A DNA stretch of 64,000 bases from Winogradskyella sp. (GCF_013213835.1 NZ_JABSSU010000007.1:168758-232757), one strand, 5' to 3'; shown: positions 11,201-21,154, numbered from the stretch's first letter. Notes: generated by a model from the letters alone, not told the origin. Numbers and translations: made by a program.

Positions 11201-11755
11201 TACTCTAACATTGCTGGAGAAAGCAGAAAATTCGGAATTCAAGGGAAATCCATTTCAGATTTAGATATAGATGAAGTGGTGGATTTAGGCTATGTGACAA
11301 ATATTAACGAAGCTACAATCTACACCATTTCATTAATTCAATTTGAAGGTAGTTTTATGACTGCAAATAAAATCTATATCAAAGACAACCTATTAAACAT
11401 TATTCATAACCTTAAAGATTCAGACTACTCATTTACATCAAATACAGGTGAATTTAATTCTCGTTTCGAAATTGTATTTCAGAATACAACCTTATCTACA
11501 AATGATGAGTTAATGCAAAATGCGGAATTGAAAATCATTGAACAGAACAATGGAGACCTTCAATTTAAAGTAAGTAGAAACTTTAACATCACAAATGTAG
11601 AAATATTAGATATTTTAGGAAGAAGCCTCTATAATCTAGATGCGAATAGTTCTTCTGAAATTTACGACTTGCAGCTAAATAGAGCTAATTATATCGCAAG
11701 AGTAACACTGTCTAATGGACAAGTCTTAAGTAGAAAAATTGTTAAACAACAGTAG
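8288..11755 (+). CDS. Large secreted protein with IPT/TIG and lamin-tail domains, T9SS type A signal
   Basis: The 1155-residue protein begins with a signal peptide ending near FVFSQ. An IPT/TIG domain follows (about 210-285; ITSFSPIEGPEGTEVTIIGSGF). Next is a lamin-tail-like domain (about 295-425; NDLIISEVYDSS..GYIELYNGTG). A long Asn/Thr-rich beta region leads to a C-terminal type A sorting domain (last 80 residues, with VEILDILGRSLYNLD and ending in LSRKIVKQQ). It should cross the outer membrane through the type IX system and become anchored on the surface or released. Its ligand is unknown. The stop abuts the end of the convergent TonB receptor gene. Confidence 0.85.
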   Translation: MKRNYFFSIVFSLTFFPFVFSQILTESFNDDSGFTKSENFFTDGPDDYFGIFDPLGISDDYDGSPVTTGIPTYTGNTNTYLIGEDLDGNGGSATRTLTWSNIDISGYSNLTLSVDLAADTGAFDAADNITFEVNIDGSGYNSIIVFNGTGTNSDATNGSITLSTIFQNVNANITGTGNLLDLRLSITANADGEEFAIDEIILNGTPPVACSHSITSFSPIEGPEGTEVTIIGSGFTATSIAYFNGIAATTTQFVDNNTLIATVPNTATGSISVIESSCTETSSNFTVTEFTGTCSSPFNDLIISEVYDSSSGSLGYIELYNGTGATIDLSEYEIDRYATLGGAVTFTYNFPAININDGDVLIGKVSNDSDVDGITPDFIFTNTSGFNDDDRLELVFSSTNTVVDDWHDDSVTGAAGFSYLRNTNITGPNPNFDASEWVGNGTEDSSDLGNYSIVILGNPTITSQPTIVNGCLDVSISIMAAAGNSGTLTYQWKYNDGSTTNWLDVTPAAFVAATVTGETTNALFISGIDLNGYQFYCEVTEDATCSIASNAISTTSSTVTWDGTNWNWNDGTAQNTPPTLSDSVIINGNFDTAGGGLEVSFSACSLTVNAGFNLNVQNDTYIQIQNDIIADGDINVSTRGSVVQVNDLATVLGTGNILVTKVTAIMNTANEYTYWSSPTANTTIANGLTDSNPSRRFKFNGVNFLDATAETNNNGATAPGQDNIDDDANVWIPVGGAEVMTPGVGYASTHNPLIFFFPGQYQYTFEGYFNNGIYNVPVYRNDSELNDNNWNFIGNPYPSAINAADFFNENAQELNVNGAIKGAIYLWSHVSQANANNNGNQVSNFAQSDYAILNYMGGTEGNTSQGVPNGYVASGQGFFVAMSDAVTPDSTTGDIAQSNVVFNNSMRSTGNNDQFYRNSNTTVERYWLNLTTDNGAFSQILVGYTNNATSNFDGYIFDAPKNINNGVHTALYSNIAGESRKFGIQGKSISDLDIDEVVDLGYVTNINEATIYTISLIQFEGSFMTANKIYIKDNLLNIIHNLKDSDYSFTSNTGEFNSRFEIVFQNTTLSTNDELMQNAELKIIEQNNGDLQFKVSRNFNITNVEILDILGRSLYNLDANSSSEIYDLQLNRANYIARVTLSNGQVLSRKIVKQQ

Positions 11756-14185
11756 TTAAAGCGCATATCTTAATGCAAGAATAAAATTTCTACCAGCAGC
11801 AGCTATACCTGAAGAATATGGTCTATATCTTTGATCTGTAATGTTCTCTAAGGTTGCAACTAACGACAGCTTTTCACTAAAGGTATATTGAGCTCTCATA
11901 TTCATAGTGTACCATGAAGGCGAATAAGGATTACCATTATCATCTCTTGCATATAGATAATCTTTTGATAATTCTGATGGTGCCAGTTCATTAAATGAAA
12001 GTTCACCATTGTAAACTAAAAAAGCGTCAAACAACAGTTTTTCGTTTTTCCAGATTAAATGTGTTCTACCAAAACTTGGTGCCACATGCCTAACTGGTAC
12101 TTCAATGCCATTATTCTCCTCTGTACCCCCAATAATATTGTATTGTGAACGTAGTTTTAATTTCTCATTGAAGTTTACTTCAACCCCAGCTTCAAAACCG
12201 TAAATCCATGCCTTCGATGCATTTTGAATGGCTTGTACGGTGCTCAACTCCCCATCATATATAATTTCTGTTTCCCCATTTAAAACAAAGTTTCTTGTAA
12301 TAAGCGCATTGTCTAAGAATGTATAGTATGTACCAAGATCAAAAATGACTTTATCATTAAAATTTAACTTTAATCCTAATTCACCACTATATGCATATTC
12401 TGGTTTCAAGTTGTTATTAGGCACTACAACAGATCCAGGTTCGGAATCAAAAACCTTACCTATATCATCAATATTTGGTGCTCTAAATGCAGTTGAAGCA
12501 TTAAGTTTCCATTGAATCATATCGCTCGGTGACCATGTTATACCAGCCGTACCAGTAAGTGCACCCGTATTCACTTCAGAATCGTTAAAGGGTAGATTTA
12601 AAAATGCATTATTTTCTATAAAATCCGCCTTTGTAATCACTTGATTATATCTTAATCCTGTTTGAAATACAAATTCTTTGCTAGGTTTAAACTTAAGGCT
12701 GGCATATGCTGCCATTGACTGCCAAGTTGAACCATCTGGATATCTTGTAACATTAGGAACACTTGTATTGGCGTCAATATTCTCTTCTTTTCCTTCTGAA
12801 CCTACAAGATTAAACAAATACTCCAATCCATAAAACAAAGATGTTTTTCTACTTAATCTTTTCTCTAAATCGAGATTGAAGGATAGCGCATCGACATTTT
12901 CCTCTCTGGTTTCTCTTAATGGAGATTGATATTCTCTAACAATTCTACTTTCTTGAAAATTTTGATATGCTAAGGTTGTTTGTATCTGATCATAAAAACT
13001 AGAACTACTGCTGGTTTTTGTGACTTGAAAACTACTCATAAACCAACGTTGAGGTCCGTATTGCCATTCTGCAGAACGTAACATGTCATCTCTAGGTCGA
13101 AGTAATCTATCATATCGTGGATAGTCGGTCGTGGATGTATAATACAAACCCAAATCAAATTGTAAATTATCTGAAGGCTCGTAATGTACTTTTTGCATTA
13201 AGTTTAATTGATTATATCCAGTTGGTTTTTGAATTTTAGGATTAGGATTAGACACTAAAATATCTTCACCATTTTGAGTTATAATATAATTAGGCCTCAG
13301 ATATTCATTTGGTCCATGACTACCCATTTTGAGATCATCAAAACTAGAGAAACTTACGTTTGTTAAAAAACCCCATTTCTTATATCCAAGATTTAAATCA
13401 AAATGACCCGTTAACTCATTATTTGCGCTAGCATATCTTCCAAGTGTATTAACTTGTAAAAACATCTCATCCTTATATGACAATTGAGGCTTTTTAGTGT
13501 AAAAACTCATTACACCACCAACAGCATCACTACCATAAACCACTGAACCAGCACCGAGTGTAACTTCAGTATTATTAATTGACAATGGATCTATAGATAT
13601 CACATTTTGAAGATTTCCTCCTCTAAATATGGCATTATTCATCCTTACTCCATCAACAGTAATCAATAATCGTTTAGTAGAAAAACCTCTAATCATAGGA
13701 CTTCCACCACCAAGCTGACTTTTTTGAATAAAAACATTTCCTGTATTGTCTAATAAGTCTGCACTAGTTTGTGGGTTTGCAACAACAATATCGCGAGCAC
13801 TTATATTTATTATGGACTGTGGAATATCGCGTTTGCTTTGCTCAAATCTCGAAGCTGAAATAACAATTTGTTCTAAACCTTCAACTTTTGGCTGCAAGAA
13901 AATAATATTAGAATTTGATATGATTTCTGACTTTGCAATTTGAAGCTTATTGAATAAAAGGTTTTGAAAAATGACCACCTCATTTAGGTTAAATCTTTTT
14001 AAATCTGCTTTACCTTTAGCATCGGTAACAAGATACTTCGTCTTTTTTAAATTGTAAATTGCAACATCCTGTATTGGTTCATTGGTATCTTTATCTAGTA
14101 CAGTAACTACTTGAGAAAAACTCAACTGAACAAAAAGAAATAAAACTAAGAGATAAAAATTCTTAAACGCCACCTTTACACGCAT
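11756..14185 (-). CDS. TonB-dependent outer-membrane receptor
   Basis: The 809-residue protein has a signal peptide (..LFVQLSFSQ), a carboxypeptidase-regulatory-like domain (VVTVLDKDTNEPIQDVAIYN), a plug domain (RDIPQSIINISARDIVVANPQTSADLL..MIRGFSTKRLLITVDGVRMNNAIFRGG), then a 22-strand barrel ending in NFILALRYAL with the terminal aromatic signature. Spacing and sequence resemble haem or haemoglobin-type receptors, but no diagnostic ligand motif is clear. It imports a scarce nutrient across the outer membrane using TonB-ExbBD energy. It sits 27 nt downstream of recO on the same strand. Confidence 0.88.
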   Translation of the reverse strand: MRVKVAFKNFYLLVLFLFVQLSFSQVVTVLDKDTNEPIQDVAIYNLKKTKYLVTDAKGKADLKRFNLNEVVIFQNLLFNKLQIAKSEIISNSNIIFLQPKVEGLEQIVISASRFEQSKRDIPQSIINISARDIVVANPQTSADLLDNTGNVFIQKSQLGGGSPMIRGFSTKRLLITVDGVRMNNAIFRGGNLQNVISIDPLSINNTEVTLGAGSVVYGSDAVGGVMSFYTKKPQLSYKDEMFLQVNTLGRYASANNELTGHFDLNLGYKKWGFLTNVSFSSFDDLKMGSHGPNEYLRPNYIITQNGEDILVSNPNPKIQKPTGYNQLNLMQKVHYEPSDNLQFDLGLYYTSTTDYPRYDRLLRPRDDMLRSAEWQYGPQRWFMSSFQVTKTSSSSSFYDQIQTTLAYQNFQESRIVREYQSPLRETREENVDALSFNLDLEKRLSRKTSLFYGLEYLFNLVGSEGKEENIDANTSVPNVTRYPDGSTWQSMAAYASLKFKPSKEFVFQTGLRYNQVITKADFIENNAFLNLPFNDSEVNTGALTGTAGITWSPSDMIQWKLNASTAFRAPNIDDIGKVFDSEPGSVVVPNNNLKPEYAYSGELGLKLNFNDKVIFDLGTYYTFLDNALITRNFVLNGETEIIYDGELSTVQAIQNASKAWIYGFEAGVEVNFNEKLKLRSQYNIIGGTEENNGIEVPVRHVAPSFGRTHLIWKNEKLLFDAFLVYNGELSFNELAPSELSKDYLYARDDNGNPYSPSWYTMNMRAQYTFSEKLSLVATLENITDQRYRPYSSGIAAAGRNFILALRYAL

Positions 14186-14212
14186 CTACAACAAGAGCTT
14201 TGATTATGATTC

Positions 14213-14932
14213 TTAACGAAATACTTCGTTGAGTACTTTAAGTGATTTTGGTTTTTTAAAACCTTCCAAATGTAACTCAAAATAAAACAATAACATGCTT
14301 AAAAAAGCTTGTCTTTGTTTTCCATTAATTTTCAGTGTATGTAGGGCATCAAAATTTATGCCTAAAAGCTGATTAAGCAATGTTAAATTGTCACCTGAAA
14401 TCGTATAAATACCATTATTAGTATTGGTAAATATACCTGATTGAAGGTCGAAAAATAAAAACTCATTGTTAGATCTTTCAGGGTAGAAACCTAAATATCT
14501 AGTGAGCCTTAACAGAAACAATAAATGAAAGTTTGAAAATTGATCTTCATTATCTAAATATTGAAATGAAGTCTCTAAATAATTGTATAATTCTGCATTC
14601 TGTTCTTCTTCCTTCAATACCAAGGATAACACTTCAGAGAGAAACATTACAATAGAACTTTTAAAAATATCGGTATGAAGTGATGAATAAATGTAATTCA
14701 ACTTTGCTTCTTTAATAGAATGTAACGTTTGATTTGGTTTATAATTTTCTTCTATTAAAAGTTGAGATAAAGGTTGAAAATAAACCGTTTTTGACTGACC
14801 TCTTTTAGACTTTAAAACACCACGAAGTATATAACTTACAACACCTCTTTGAAGTGTATAACACTTTACAATGAGATCATAATCTCTATATTTTAACCTT
14901 GAAAGAACTATGCTCTGGTTTTTGGTAAGCAT
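14213..14932 (-). CDS. recO: DNA repair protein RecO
   Basis: The 239-residue protein has an N-terminal OB-fold (MLTKNQSIVLSRLKYRDYDLIVKCYTL) and a helical C-terminal half containing FLLRLTRYLGFYPE, both typical of RecO. Flavobacterial RecO often lacks the zinc cysteines, and none is seen here. RecO loads RecA onto SSB-coated DNA in the RecFOR pathway. It lies 1 nt after porZ, so the two are probably co-transcribed. Confidence 0.9.
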   Translation of the reverse strand: MLTKNQSIVLSRLKYRDYDLIVKCYTLQRGVVSYILRGVLKSKRGQSKTVYFQPLSQLLIEENYKPNQTLHSIKEAKLNYIYSSLHTDIFKSSIVMFLSEVLSLVLKEEEQNAELYNYLETSFQYLDNEDQFSNFHLLFLLRLTRYLGFYPERSNNEFLFFDLQSGIFTNTNNGIYTISGDNLTLLNQLLGINFDALHTLKINGKQRQAFLSMLLFYFELHLEGFKKPKSLKVLNEVFR

Positions 14933-14933
14933 A

Positions 14934-17321
14934 CTATCTCACAATTAAGACTTTCAAAACTTTAGTTTCAAAAGAATCTAGGTCTGAAATCATAACTAAA
15001 TACACACCAGATTGCACCACTGAATTTGCTAAGTTTTTACCATTCCATATTGCTGTTCCACCATCAATGGCAAAATTATAATTAGCGCTTGAGGCTCTTC
15101 TATTAACATTAGACTGTGCCTCAGCCACTAAATTACCTTCTACATCAGTTATCTTAATATTTACATCTTCCGTTAATCCACTTATCTTTATGCCTTTATT
15201 GATATCATTGAGATCATTAGACCCTAAAAGATCATATTCTGGTCTTACTGGATTGGGATAAACAAATGCATTTTCTAAAGTGTCTTCCGTTTTTGATCCT
15301 CCAGCTCTAAATGACAAAAGCCCTTTCACAGTAGCTATATAAACAATACCATTATTAGAATCAATAGATATATCATTTATAGAGTTGGAAGGTAATGGCG
15401 AGTTGTCTGTTGTAAAATGATAAATAGTATTTTGACCGTCAGGAGAAAAACAAAAAACACCAGAATCTACTGTGCCTACCCATTTATTGTTAGAACCATC
15501 AACTTCAATATCTAAAATAGACTCCCCAGCCAACAATTCCTTTGGAATACCATCTTCTAAAATAATTATAGATCTTAAAATAGGATTAGGGTCCTCAAAA
15601 AAACCACCCGTATTAAATAGCACACGTAATCCTTTTGTCATTCCTACCCATAATTGGTTATTATTATCAACTGCTACAGTCGTAAAACGACTAAATGGCG
15701 GAATGTTTTGACTTTCAGCATTCATATTTCTTATGGGATTACTTCCGTTGCTTTCATTGTAAGCTATAAGACCATTGGAATACGAGCCAATCCATTTTGT
15801 ACCATTGCGATCAATATCTAAATCAAAAAAACCAAATTCGTCATTAAAAGCATCACTGATGATTGAAGAAAAGCTATAAGATTGCCAACTACCTGAATTA
15901 GGATCATAGCTTTTTAAAGCACTGTCTACTCTGCTATTTAAAACCCATAATCGACCAGAGTTATCAAATTCTAAACCAGATATTCTTACATCAATATAAT
16001 TTGGATTCCCGGGGAGACTCAATGATTCTAAACCACTATTTGATTCATTAAACTGAAATGTAGATTCAAAATTGTTCATCTCTAGCATACCGTCAATAAA
16101 AGAACTTATAAAGACTTGATTAGGATTGAATATATTAGGAGCTATTCTATTCAATTCTCTTGTTCCTTGAAGGCTATCAAAAGGTATACTTTGCCATTCA
16201 TTATCTTCAAAATAACTAACACCTCTTGAATTCAATGGATATGGGTTGAGCGATTCTGAAAATTCACCATATGTTACCCAAACGTTTTCGGTTTCTGCAT
16301 CTATTCGAAAAGGACTATTTAATAACGGTCCGTTTGGCTTAATCTCTGTGTACAAAGTATTATCAATTAATGAACTTCTTAATACACCTAAATCTTCTGA
16401 TCCCATATATATAAAACCATCGAACTCGACAGCTGAAGTATAGGAAGTTTCGAACAAATCATTTGGCTGAAAAATATTTACTAACTGGATATTAGGATCA
16501 TATACATATATAGCATTAGCAGTACTGACTACAAAATGTGATGTATTCACCGATGTATCTGTCGGTAATTGTTCAAATACAAAAAGTGAATTTATCTGAG
16601 TACCATCAATTTCTACAAGCGTTCTATTTAATCTAATCGCGTAAATTTTATTATTAATTACATTTACGGTTGCAAAATTTCCACCTATAAATGTTTGCCA
16701 CTGTTCGAAATCTACAAGATTGGGGTTGTCTAAACTTGCTTTTTTCAATCCGTTAGCACTATAACATGCGACATAAATATCGTTATTGAATATTGTAACT
16801 TGATTTACATTTATTTGCGCACCACCATTTCCTAAAAAATAAGTATCCCCAAACTCTAATGCATTCAAATCATATACAGAAACACCGTAATCAGTAGAAA
16901 TATAAACCAAACCCTCATGCTCGAAGAAGTGATTTATTCGCTTTCTTGCTGGCGTAATGTTTTGTTTTTCTAAAATATCTATCACAGTTAAGACACTACC
17001 ATCAATCTCTGAATATATTTCAATCAAACCTGTTTCATAACCTAATACTACATATTGATATTCTTCACTATATAAAAGTGTTGTAATTTCTTCCCCTGAA
17101 AGCCCCTGAACAGTAGTGATTGTTCTTATCTTACCCGTCAATACATCATACTCAAAAAAAGCACTTTCGGCTGCTGCATAAATTTTATTATTACCTTCTA
17201 CAACATCTACTATTTCATTATATGAATAATGTCCTTCCCATAAGGCAGAGAAATCCTGAGAAAAACTTTGAGTAGTTATAAATACAATGCATACAATTAA
17301 CTTAAAGACTCTTAAAAACAT
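14934..17321 (-). CDS. porZ: Type IX secretion system component PorZ
   Basis: The 795-residue protein has a signal peptide (..FITTQSFSQ) followed by repeated propeller blades (IYAAAESAFFEYD, LVYISTDYGVSVYD, KWVGTVDSGVFCFS), forming two beta-propellers. The C-terminus contains a sorting-like beta domain (YPNPVRPEYD.., ending ETKVLKVLIVR). PorZ is part of the cell-surface attachment complex of T9SS and is itself exported by it. The position immediately before recO is the usual gene order in Flavobacteriaceae and supports the call over a generic two-component propeller protein. Confidence 0.85.
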   Translation of the reverse strand: MFLRVFKLIVCIVFITTQSFSQDFSALWEGHYSYNEIVDVVEGNNKIYAAAESAFFEYDVLTGKIRTITTVQGLSGEEITTLLYSEEYQYVVLGYETGLIEIYSEIDGSVLTVIDILEKQNITPARKRINHFFEHEGLVYISTDYGVSVYDLNALEFGDTYFLGNGGAQINVNQVTIFNNDIYVACYSANGLKKASLDNPNLVDFEQWQTFIGGNFATVNVINNKIYAIRLNRTLVEIDGTQINSLFVFEQLPTDTSVNTSHFVVSTANAIYVYDPNIQLVNIFQPNDLFETSYTSAVEFDGFIYMGSEDLGVLRSSLIDNTLYTEIKPNGPLLNSPFRIDAETENVWVTYGEFSESLNPYPLNSRGVSYFEDNEWQSIPFDSLQGTRELNRIAPNIFNPNQVFISSFIDGMLEMNNFESTFQFNESNSGLESLSLPGNPNYIDVRISGLEFDNSGRLWVLNSRVDSALKSYDPNSGSWQSYSFSSIISDAFNDEFGFFDLDIDRNGTKWIGSYSNGLIAYNESNGSNPIRNMNAESQNIPPFSRFTTVAVDNNNQLWVGMTKGLRVLFNTGGFFEDPNPILRSIIILEDGIPKELLAGESILDIEVDGSNNKWVGTVDSGVFCFSPDGQNTIYHFTTDNSPLPSNSINDISIDSNNGIVYIATVKGLLSFRAGGSKTEDTLENAFVYPNPVRPEYDLLGSNDLNDINKGIKISGLTEDVNIKITDVEGNLVAEAQSNVNRRASSANYNFAIDGGTAIWNGKNLANSVVQSGVYLVMISDLDSFETKVLKVLIVR

Positions 17322-17394
17322 TTATTTAATTCTTTGTCCAAATATATTTAATACTAACGATAATCTCAGGGATATCATATAATTACTAACAAAA

Positions 17395-17419
17395 AAAGCT
17401 TCTGTTTTACAGAAGCTTT
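17395..17419 (-). terminator. Terminator of gdhA
   Basis: The stem AAAGCTTCTG / CAGAAGCTTT has a 5-nt loop and, on the minus strand, a T-run after it. It lies just past the gdhA stop codon. Confidence 0.85.
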
Positions 17420-17443
17420 ATATATTTAAATTGGACAAGGTTC

Positions 17444-18787
17444 TTAAATTACACCTTGAGCAAGCATTGCATCTGCAACTTTTACAAATCCTGCAATATT
17501 AGCTCCTTTAACATAATCAATATAACCATCATCATTTGTTCCGTATTCAACACAAGAATCATGAATGTTTTTCATAATTTCTTTTAATCGTTCATCAACT
17601 TCTTTTCTTGTCCAGCTCAATCGTAATGAGTTTTGACTCATCTCTAAACCAGATGTTGCAACACCTCCGGCATTTGAAGCTTTTCCAGGTGCAAATAAAA
17701 TACTAGCTTTATGGAATTCATGAATTGCTTCTGGTGTTGAAGGCATATTTGCTCCTTCTGACACACAAATACAACCATTATCAACTAATTGTTTTGCTTC
17801 GTCACCATTTAGTTCGTTTTGAGTTGCACATGGTAAGGCAATATCGCACTTCACAGACCAAGGTCTTTCTCCTTCAAAATACTTTGCTGAAGGATATTTG
17901 TCAGCGTACTCACTAATTCTTCCTCTTCTGTTATTCTTAAGATCCATTACAAAAGCTAATTTCTCTGAATCAATACCGTCTTCATCATAAATATATCCGC
18001 CAGAATCAGATAGTGTTAATACTTTTGCACCTAGCTCAATAGATTTTTCCGCAGCAAATTGTGCTACGTTTCCTGAACCAGAAATAACAACATTCTTACC
18101 TTGGAATGAGTCATTACTTGTGCTTAACATATTCTCTGCAAAATAAACAGTACCATAACCTGTGGCTTCTGGTCTAATTAAGGATCCACCCCAAGATTGA
18201 CCTTTCCCAGTTAACACGCCTGTAAATGTATTGTTCAGTTTTTTATACATCCCAAACATAAATCCTATCTCTCTAGCACCTACACCAATATCACCAGCAG
18301 GTACATCTGTATTATGTCCAATATGTCTATATAATTCAGTCATGAATGCATGACAAAAACGCATTATTTCGTTATCTGATTTTCCTTTTGGATCAAAGTC
18401 AGAACCACCTTTACCACCACCCATTGGTAGTGTCGTTAAACTATTTTTAAACACTTGTTCGAAGGCTAAGAACTTCAAAATACTTGCGTTTACTGTAGGA
18501 TGAAATCTTAATCCACCCTTATAAGGACCGATTGCAGAGTTCATTTGTATTCTATAACCTCTGTTAACTTGTATTTCCCCAGAATCATCTACCCAAGAAA
18601 CTCTAAAAGAAATTAATCGTTCTGGCTCCACCATTCTTAATAAAATGTTTTTGCCATGATAAATATCGTGCTTTACGATATACGGAATAACTGTTTCTGC
18701 AACTTCGCGAACTGCCTGTAGGAATTCTGGCTCATGGCCGTTGCGCTTTTCAACTAGTGCTAAAAACTCTTCAATTTTATCTTTCAT
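17444..18787 (-). CDS. gdhA: NADP-type glutamate dehydrogenase
   Basis: The enzyme interconverts 2-oxoglutarate plus ammonia and glutamate. From the chosen ATG at 18787 the protein is 447 residues, the usual length of hexameric GdhA. The catalytic motif PMGGGKGGSDFDPKGKSDNE has its active-site Lys at residue 126, and the Rossmann segment VVISGSGNVAQFAAEK follows. An upstream in-frame ATG at 18874 would add 29 residues without family similarity and would run through a likely -7 element (TATATTTG, 18831 to 18824 on the minus strand), so it was rejected. The gene is monocistronic with its own terminator. Confidence 0.93.
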   Translation of the reverse strand: MKDKIEEFLALVEKRNGHEPEFLQAVREVAETVIPYIVKHDIYHGKNILLRMVEPERLISFRVSWVDDSGEIQVNRGYRIQMNSAIGPYKGGLRFHPTVNASILKFLAFEQVFKNSLTTLPMGGGKGGSDFDPKGKSDNEIMRFCHAFMTELYRHIGHNTDVPAGDIGVGAREIGFMFGMYKKLNNTFTGVLTGKGQSWGGSLIRPEATGYGTVYFAENMLSTSNDSFQGKNVVISGSGNVAQFAAEKSIELGAKVLTLSDSGGYIYDEDGIDSEKLAFVMDLKNNRRGRISEYADKYPSAKYFEGERPWSVKCDIALPCATQNELNGDEAKQLVDNGCICVSEGANMPSTPEAIHEFHKASILFAPGKASNAGGVATSGLEMSQNSLRLSWTRKEVDERLKEIMKNIHDSCVEYGTNDDGYIDYVKGANIAGFVKVADAMLAQGVI

Positions 18788-19008
18788 ATAAAATATTGTT
18801 AATAAATAGTGGTTTATTGACTGCAAATATACGTTATCTTCAAAATTAACGTATGTTTTTTTTGATATTCTCAATATTATTTTAAATCACACTGTTGATA
18901 TTGTAAATATTTTAAACATGCAAGAAAAGTGTCTTTCATCCGTTTTATTTTGTGGTTAGTCGTGTTTTCATATATTTGTTTAGCCTTTCGTAATAATTAT
19001 ACAGTTTC

Positions 19009-19797
19009 ATGAACGTTAAGATTAAAAAACTACTTATGCCCTTAGTATTGTTAATATCGGTGCAATTAGGGTATGCACAATTTGGATTCTCTCATGAAAT
19101 TGGTGTAATTACTGGTCCAGTGGCTTATATGTCTGATTTTGGTGTGAGATATGACTTTGAAACAAATTCTGGAAATACAGGTTTTGGAATTGGCATCGTA
19201 CATTATATCAACTTTGCTTATCGCGCAGACTGTAATTGCTACACAAGTGATACTTATTTTAATGACCACTTTAAACTAAGAAGTGAAATAGCTTGGAATA
19301 AAACAACGTTAAACCATTTTGGAAAATGGGTAGACTCAGATAGAACGACTGTAGAAGCTAATCAATTAAGAGCACATACCGGTGAAGCCCAAAATTGGGA
19401 TGTGGGTATGCAATTAGAGTATTTCCCAAGAAGCATTAGAGCCTTCGCAGCTGGCGCATATTCTTTTGCTCCTTTTGTAAGTCTTGGAGCACATTACGTC
19501 ACATTTAATCCTTCTGTTGAAACCACCTTTGGTGATCAAAATGAGAATAACCCGAATAATTATTATTCGTTTTGGGAGCCAGGATCTGTCAATGCAGAAT
19601 CAGGATCAACATGGTCAATAGTATCTAGTGTTGGTACTAGATATAAACTCACAGTATTATCTGATTTAATGGTTGATTTAAGGTTTCAATATTTCTTTAG
19701 TGATTGGACGGATGGCCTTAATCATCAATTACCGTCAAACAAATCGAATGATTGGATGGTTTGGCTGAACTTTGGATACATTTATTACTTAGATTAA
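19009..19797 (+). CDS. Outer-membrane beta-barrel family protein, flavobacterial
   Basis: The 262-residue protein has a signal peptide (..LLISVQLGYAQ) and a beta-rich mature part with many aromatic residues. It contains a conserved-looking Cys pair (RADCNCYTSDTYF) and ends in VWLNFGYIYYLD. The pattern fits an outer-membrane barrel of a family known only from Flavobacteriia. No function is assigned. It stands alone with a terminator behind it. Confidence 0.6.
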   Translation: MNVKIKKLLMPLVLLISVQLGYAQFGFSHEIGVITGPVAYMSDFGVRYDFETNSGNTGFGIGIVHYINFAYRADCNCYTSDTYFNDHFKLRSEIAWNKTTLNHFGKWVDSDRTTVEANQLRAHTGEAQNWDVGMQLEYFPRSIRAFAAGAYSFAPFVSLGAHYVTFNPSVETTFGDQNENNPNNYYSFWEPGSVNAESGSTWSIVSSVGTRYKLTVLSDLMVDLRFQYFFSDWTDGLNHQLPSNKSNDWMVWLNFGYIYYLD

Positions 19798-19817
19798 AAA
19801 AAAACACTGCATAAAAA

Positions 19818-19842
19818 AAGCCAAACATTACGTTTGGCTTTT
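19818..19842. terminator. Bidirectional terminator
   Basis: The stem AAGCCAAAC / GTTTGGCTT is flanked by A-runs before and T-runs after. It serves the barrel gene on the plus strand and metB on the minus strand. Confidence 0.88.
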
Positions 19843-19869
19843 CTTTTTTCAAGATGTTCTATCTAAGGT

Positions 19870-21009
19870 TTATCCTATGGCTTGTTTTAAATCTTCAATT
19901 AAATCTTCTTCGTCTTCTATTCCAACGCTTAATCGAATCAAAGAATCAACAACACCTGTTTTCTCACGTTCTTCTTTTGGAATACTCGCATGTGTCATAC
20001 TAGCAGGATGACCCGCTAATGACTCCACACCACCTAGAGATTCTGCAAGTGTAAAAATCTTTAGGTTTTCAACAATCTTTATAGCTTCATCGTAGTTGTT
20101 TCCTTTTGTTGTAAAAGATACCATACCACCAAAATCATTCATTTGAGACTTTGCAATGTCATGGTTTGGATGACTTTCAAAACCTGGCCAATATACTTTT
20201 TCAATTTTTGGATGACTAGCCAAGTACTCAGCAACTGCTCTACCATTCTCGCAATGACGTTGCAAACGGATGTGTAATGTCTTTATACCTCTTAACACCA
20301 AAAATGAATCTTGTGGGCCACAAACCGCGCCACTCGCATTTTGAATAAAATAAAGTCTATCCGCTAATTCTTTGTCCTTAACAACCAAAGCACCCATAAC
20401 AACATCACTATGACCTCCTAAATATTTAGTAGCAGAATGCATTACTATATCCGCACCTAATTCTAATGGTTGTTGTAAGTATGGTGTAGCAAATGTATTA
20501 TCAACGGCTAAAAGCACGTTATGTTTTTTAGCAATACTAGCCGTTGCTTTAACATCAATAACATTCATCATTGGGTTGGTTGGTGTTTCTACCCAAATAA
20601 GTTTTGTGTTTTCATTGATATAATCTTCAATGCGTTCGGCATTTTCCATGCCTATGAAGTGAAATTTAATTCCAAAGTCTTCATAAATTTTAGTAAACAA
20701 ACGGTACGTTCCACCATATAAGTCATTTGTAGAAACAACTTCATCACCTGGTTGTAACAATTTTAAAACAGCATCAATTGCCGCTAAACCAGAACCGAAA
20801 GCCAAACCATAGTTACCGTTTTCTATGCTTGCAAAGGCATTCTCTAAGGCATTTCTTGTCGGATTATGAGTTCTTGAATATTCGTATCCTTTATGTCCGC
20901 CAGGAGTAGATTGTGCATACGTTGATGTTTGATATATTGGTGGCATTACAGAACCATAAGCCGGATCGTGTTCTTGACCACCATGTATTGTCTTTGTGTT
21001 GAATTTCAT
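19870..21009 (-). CDS. metB: Cystathionine gamma-synthase (trans-sulfuration PLP enzyme)
   Basis: The 379-residue cytoplasmic enzyme belongs to the Cys/Met metabolism PLP family. The PLP-binding Lys is K195 in HSATKYLGGHSD, Asp170 (VDNTF) contacts the pyridine nitrogen, and YSRTHNPTR contributes the phosphate site. It joins an activated homoserine to cysteine, or in some relatives cleaves cystathionine; sequence alone does not fully separate the gamma-synthase from the gamma-lyase. The length and the C-terminal ESLGGVESLAGHPASMTHASIP favour MetB. It is monocistronic. Confidence 0.85.
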   Translation of the reverse strand: MKFNTKTIHGGQEHDPAYGSVMPPIYQTSTYAQSTPGGHKGYEYSRTHNPTRNALENAFASIENGNYGLAFGSGLAAIDAVLKLLQPGDEVVSTNDLYGGTYRLFTKIYEDFGIKFHFIGMENAERIEDYINENTKLIWVETPTNPMMNVIDVKATASIAKKHNVLLAVDNTFATPYLQQPLELGADIVMHSATKYLGGHSDVVMGALVVKDKELADRLYFIQNASGAVCGPQDSFLVLRGIKTLHIRLQRHCENGRAVAEYLASHPKIEKVYWPGFESHPNHDIAKSQMNDFGGMVSFTTKGNNYDEAIKIVENLKIFTLAESLGGVESLAGHPASMTHASIPKEEREKTGVVDSLIRLSVGIEDEEDLIEDLKQAIG

Positions 21010-21154
21010 AGTTTATATAATTAAAAAACCTTAGACGAATTAGTGCCTAGCACTTTACAAAATCGTTTATAAGGCAACAAAAGTAAAGCATAATTCGTTG
21101 TATTCAAATCTATAGTTTACCTTTAGTTATTGTTTAACATCAATCTATTTTAGC

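Noticed and set aside
18788..18874. N-terminal extension of glutamate dehydrogenase
   Set aside because: It has no family similarity and crosses a likely -7 promoter element; the MKDKIEEFL start gives the normal length.
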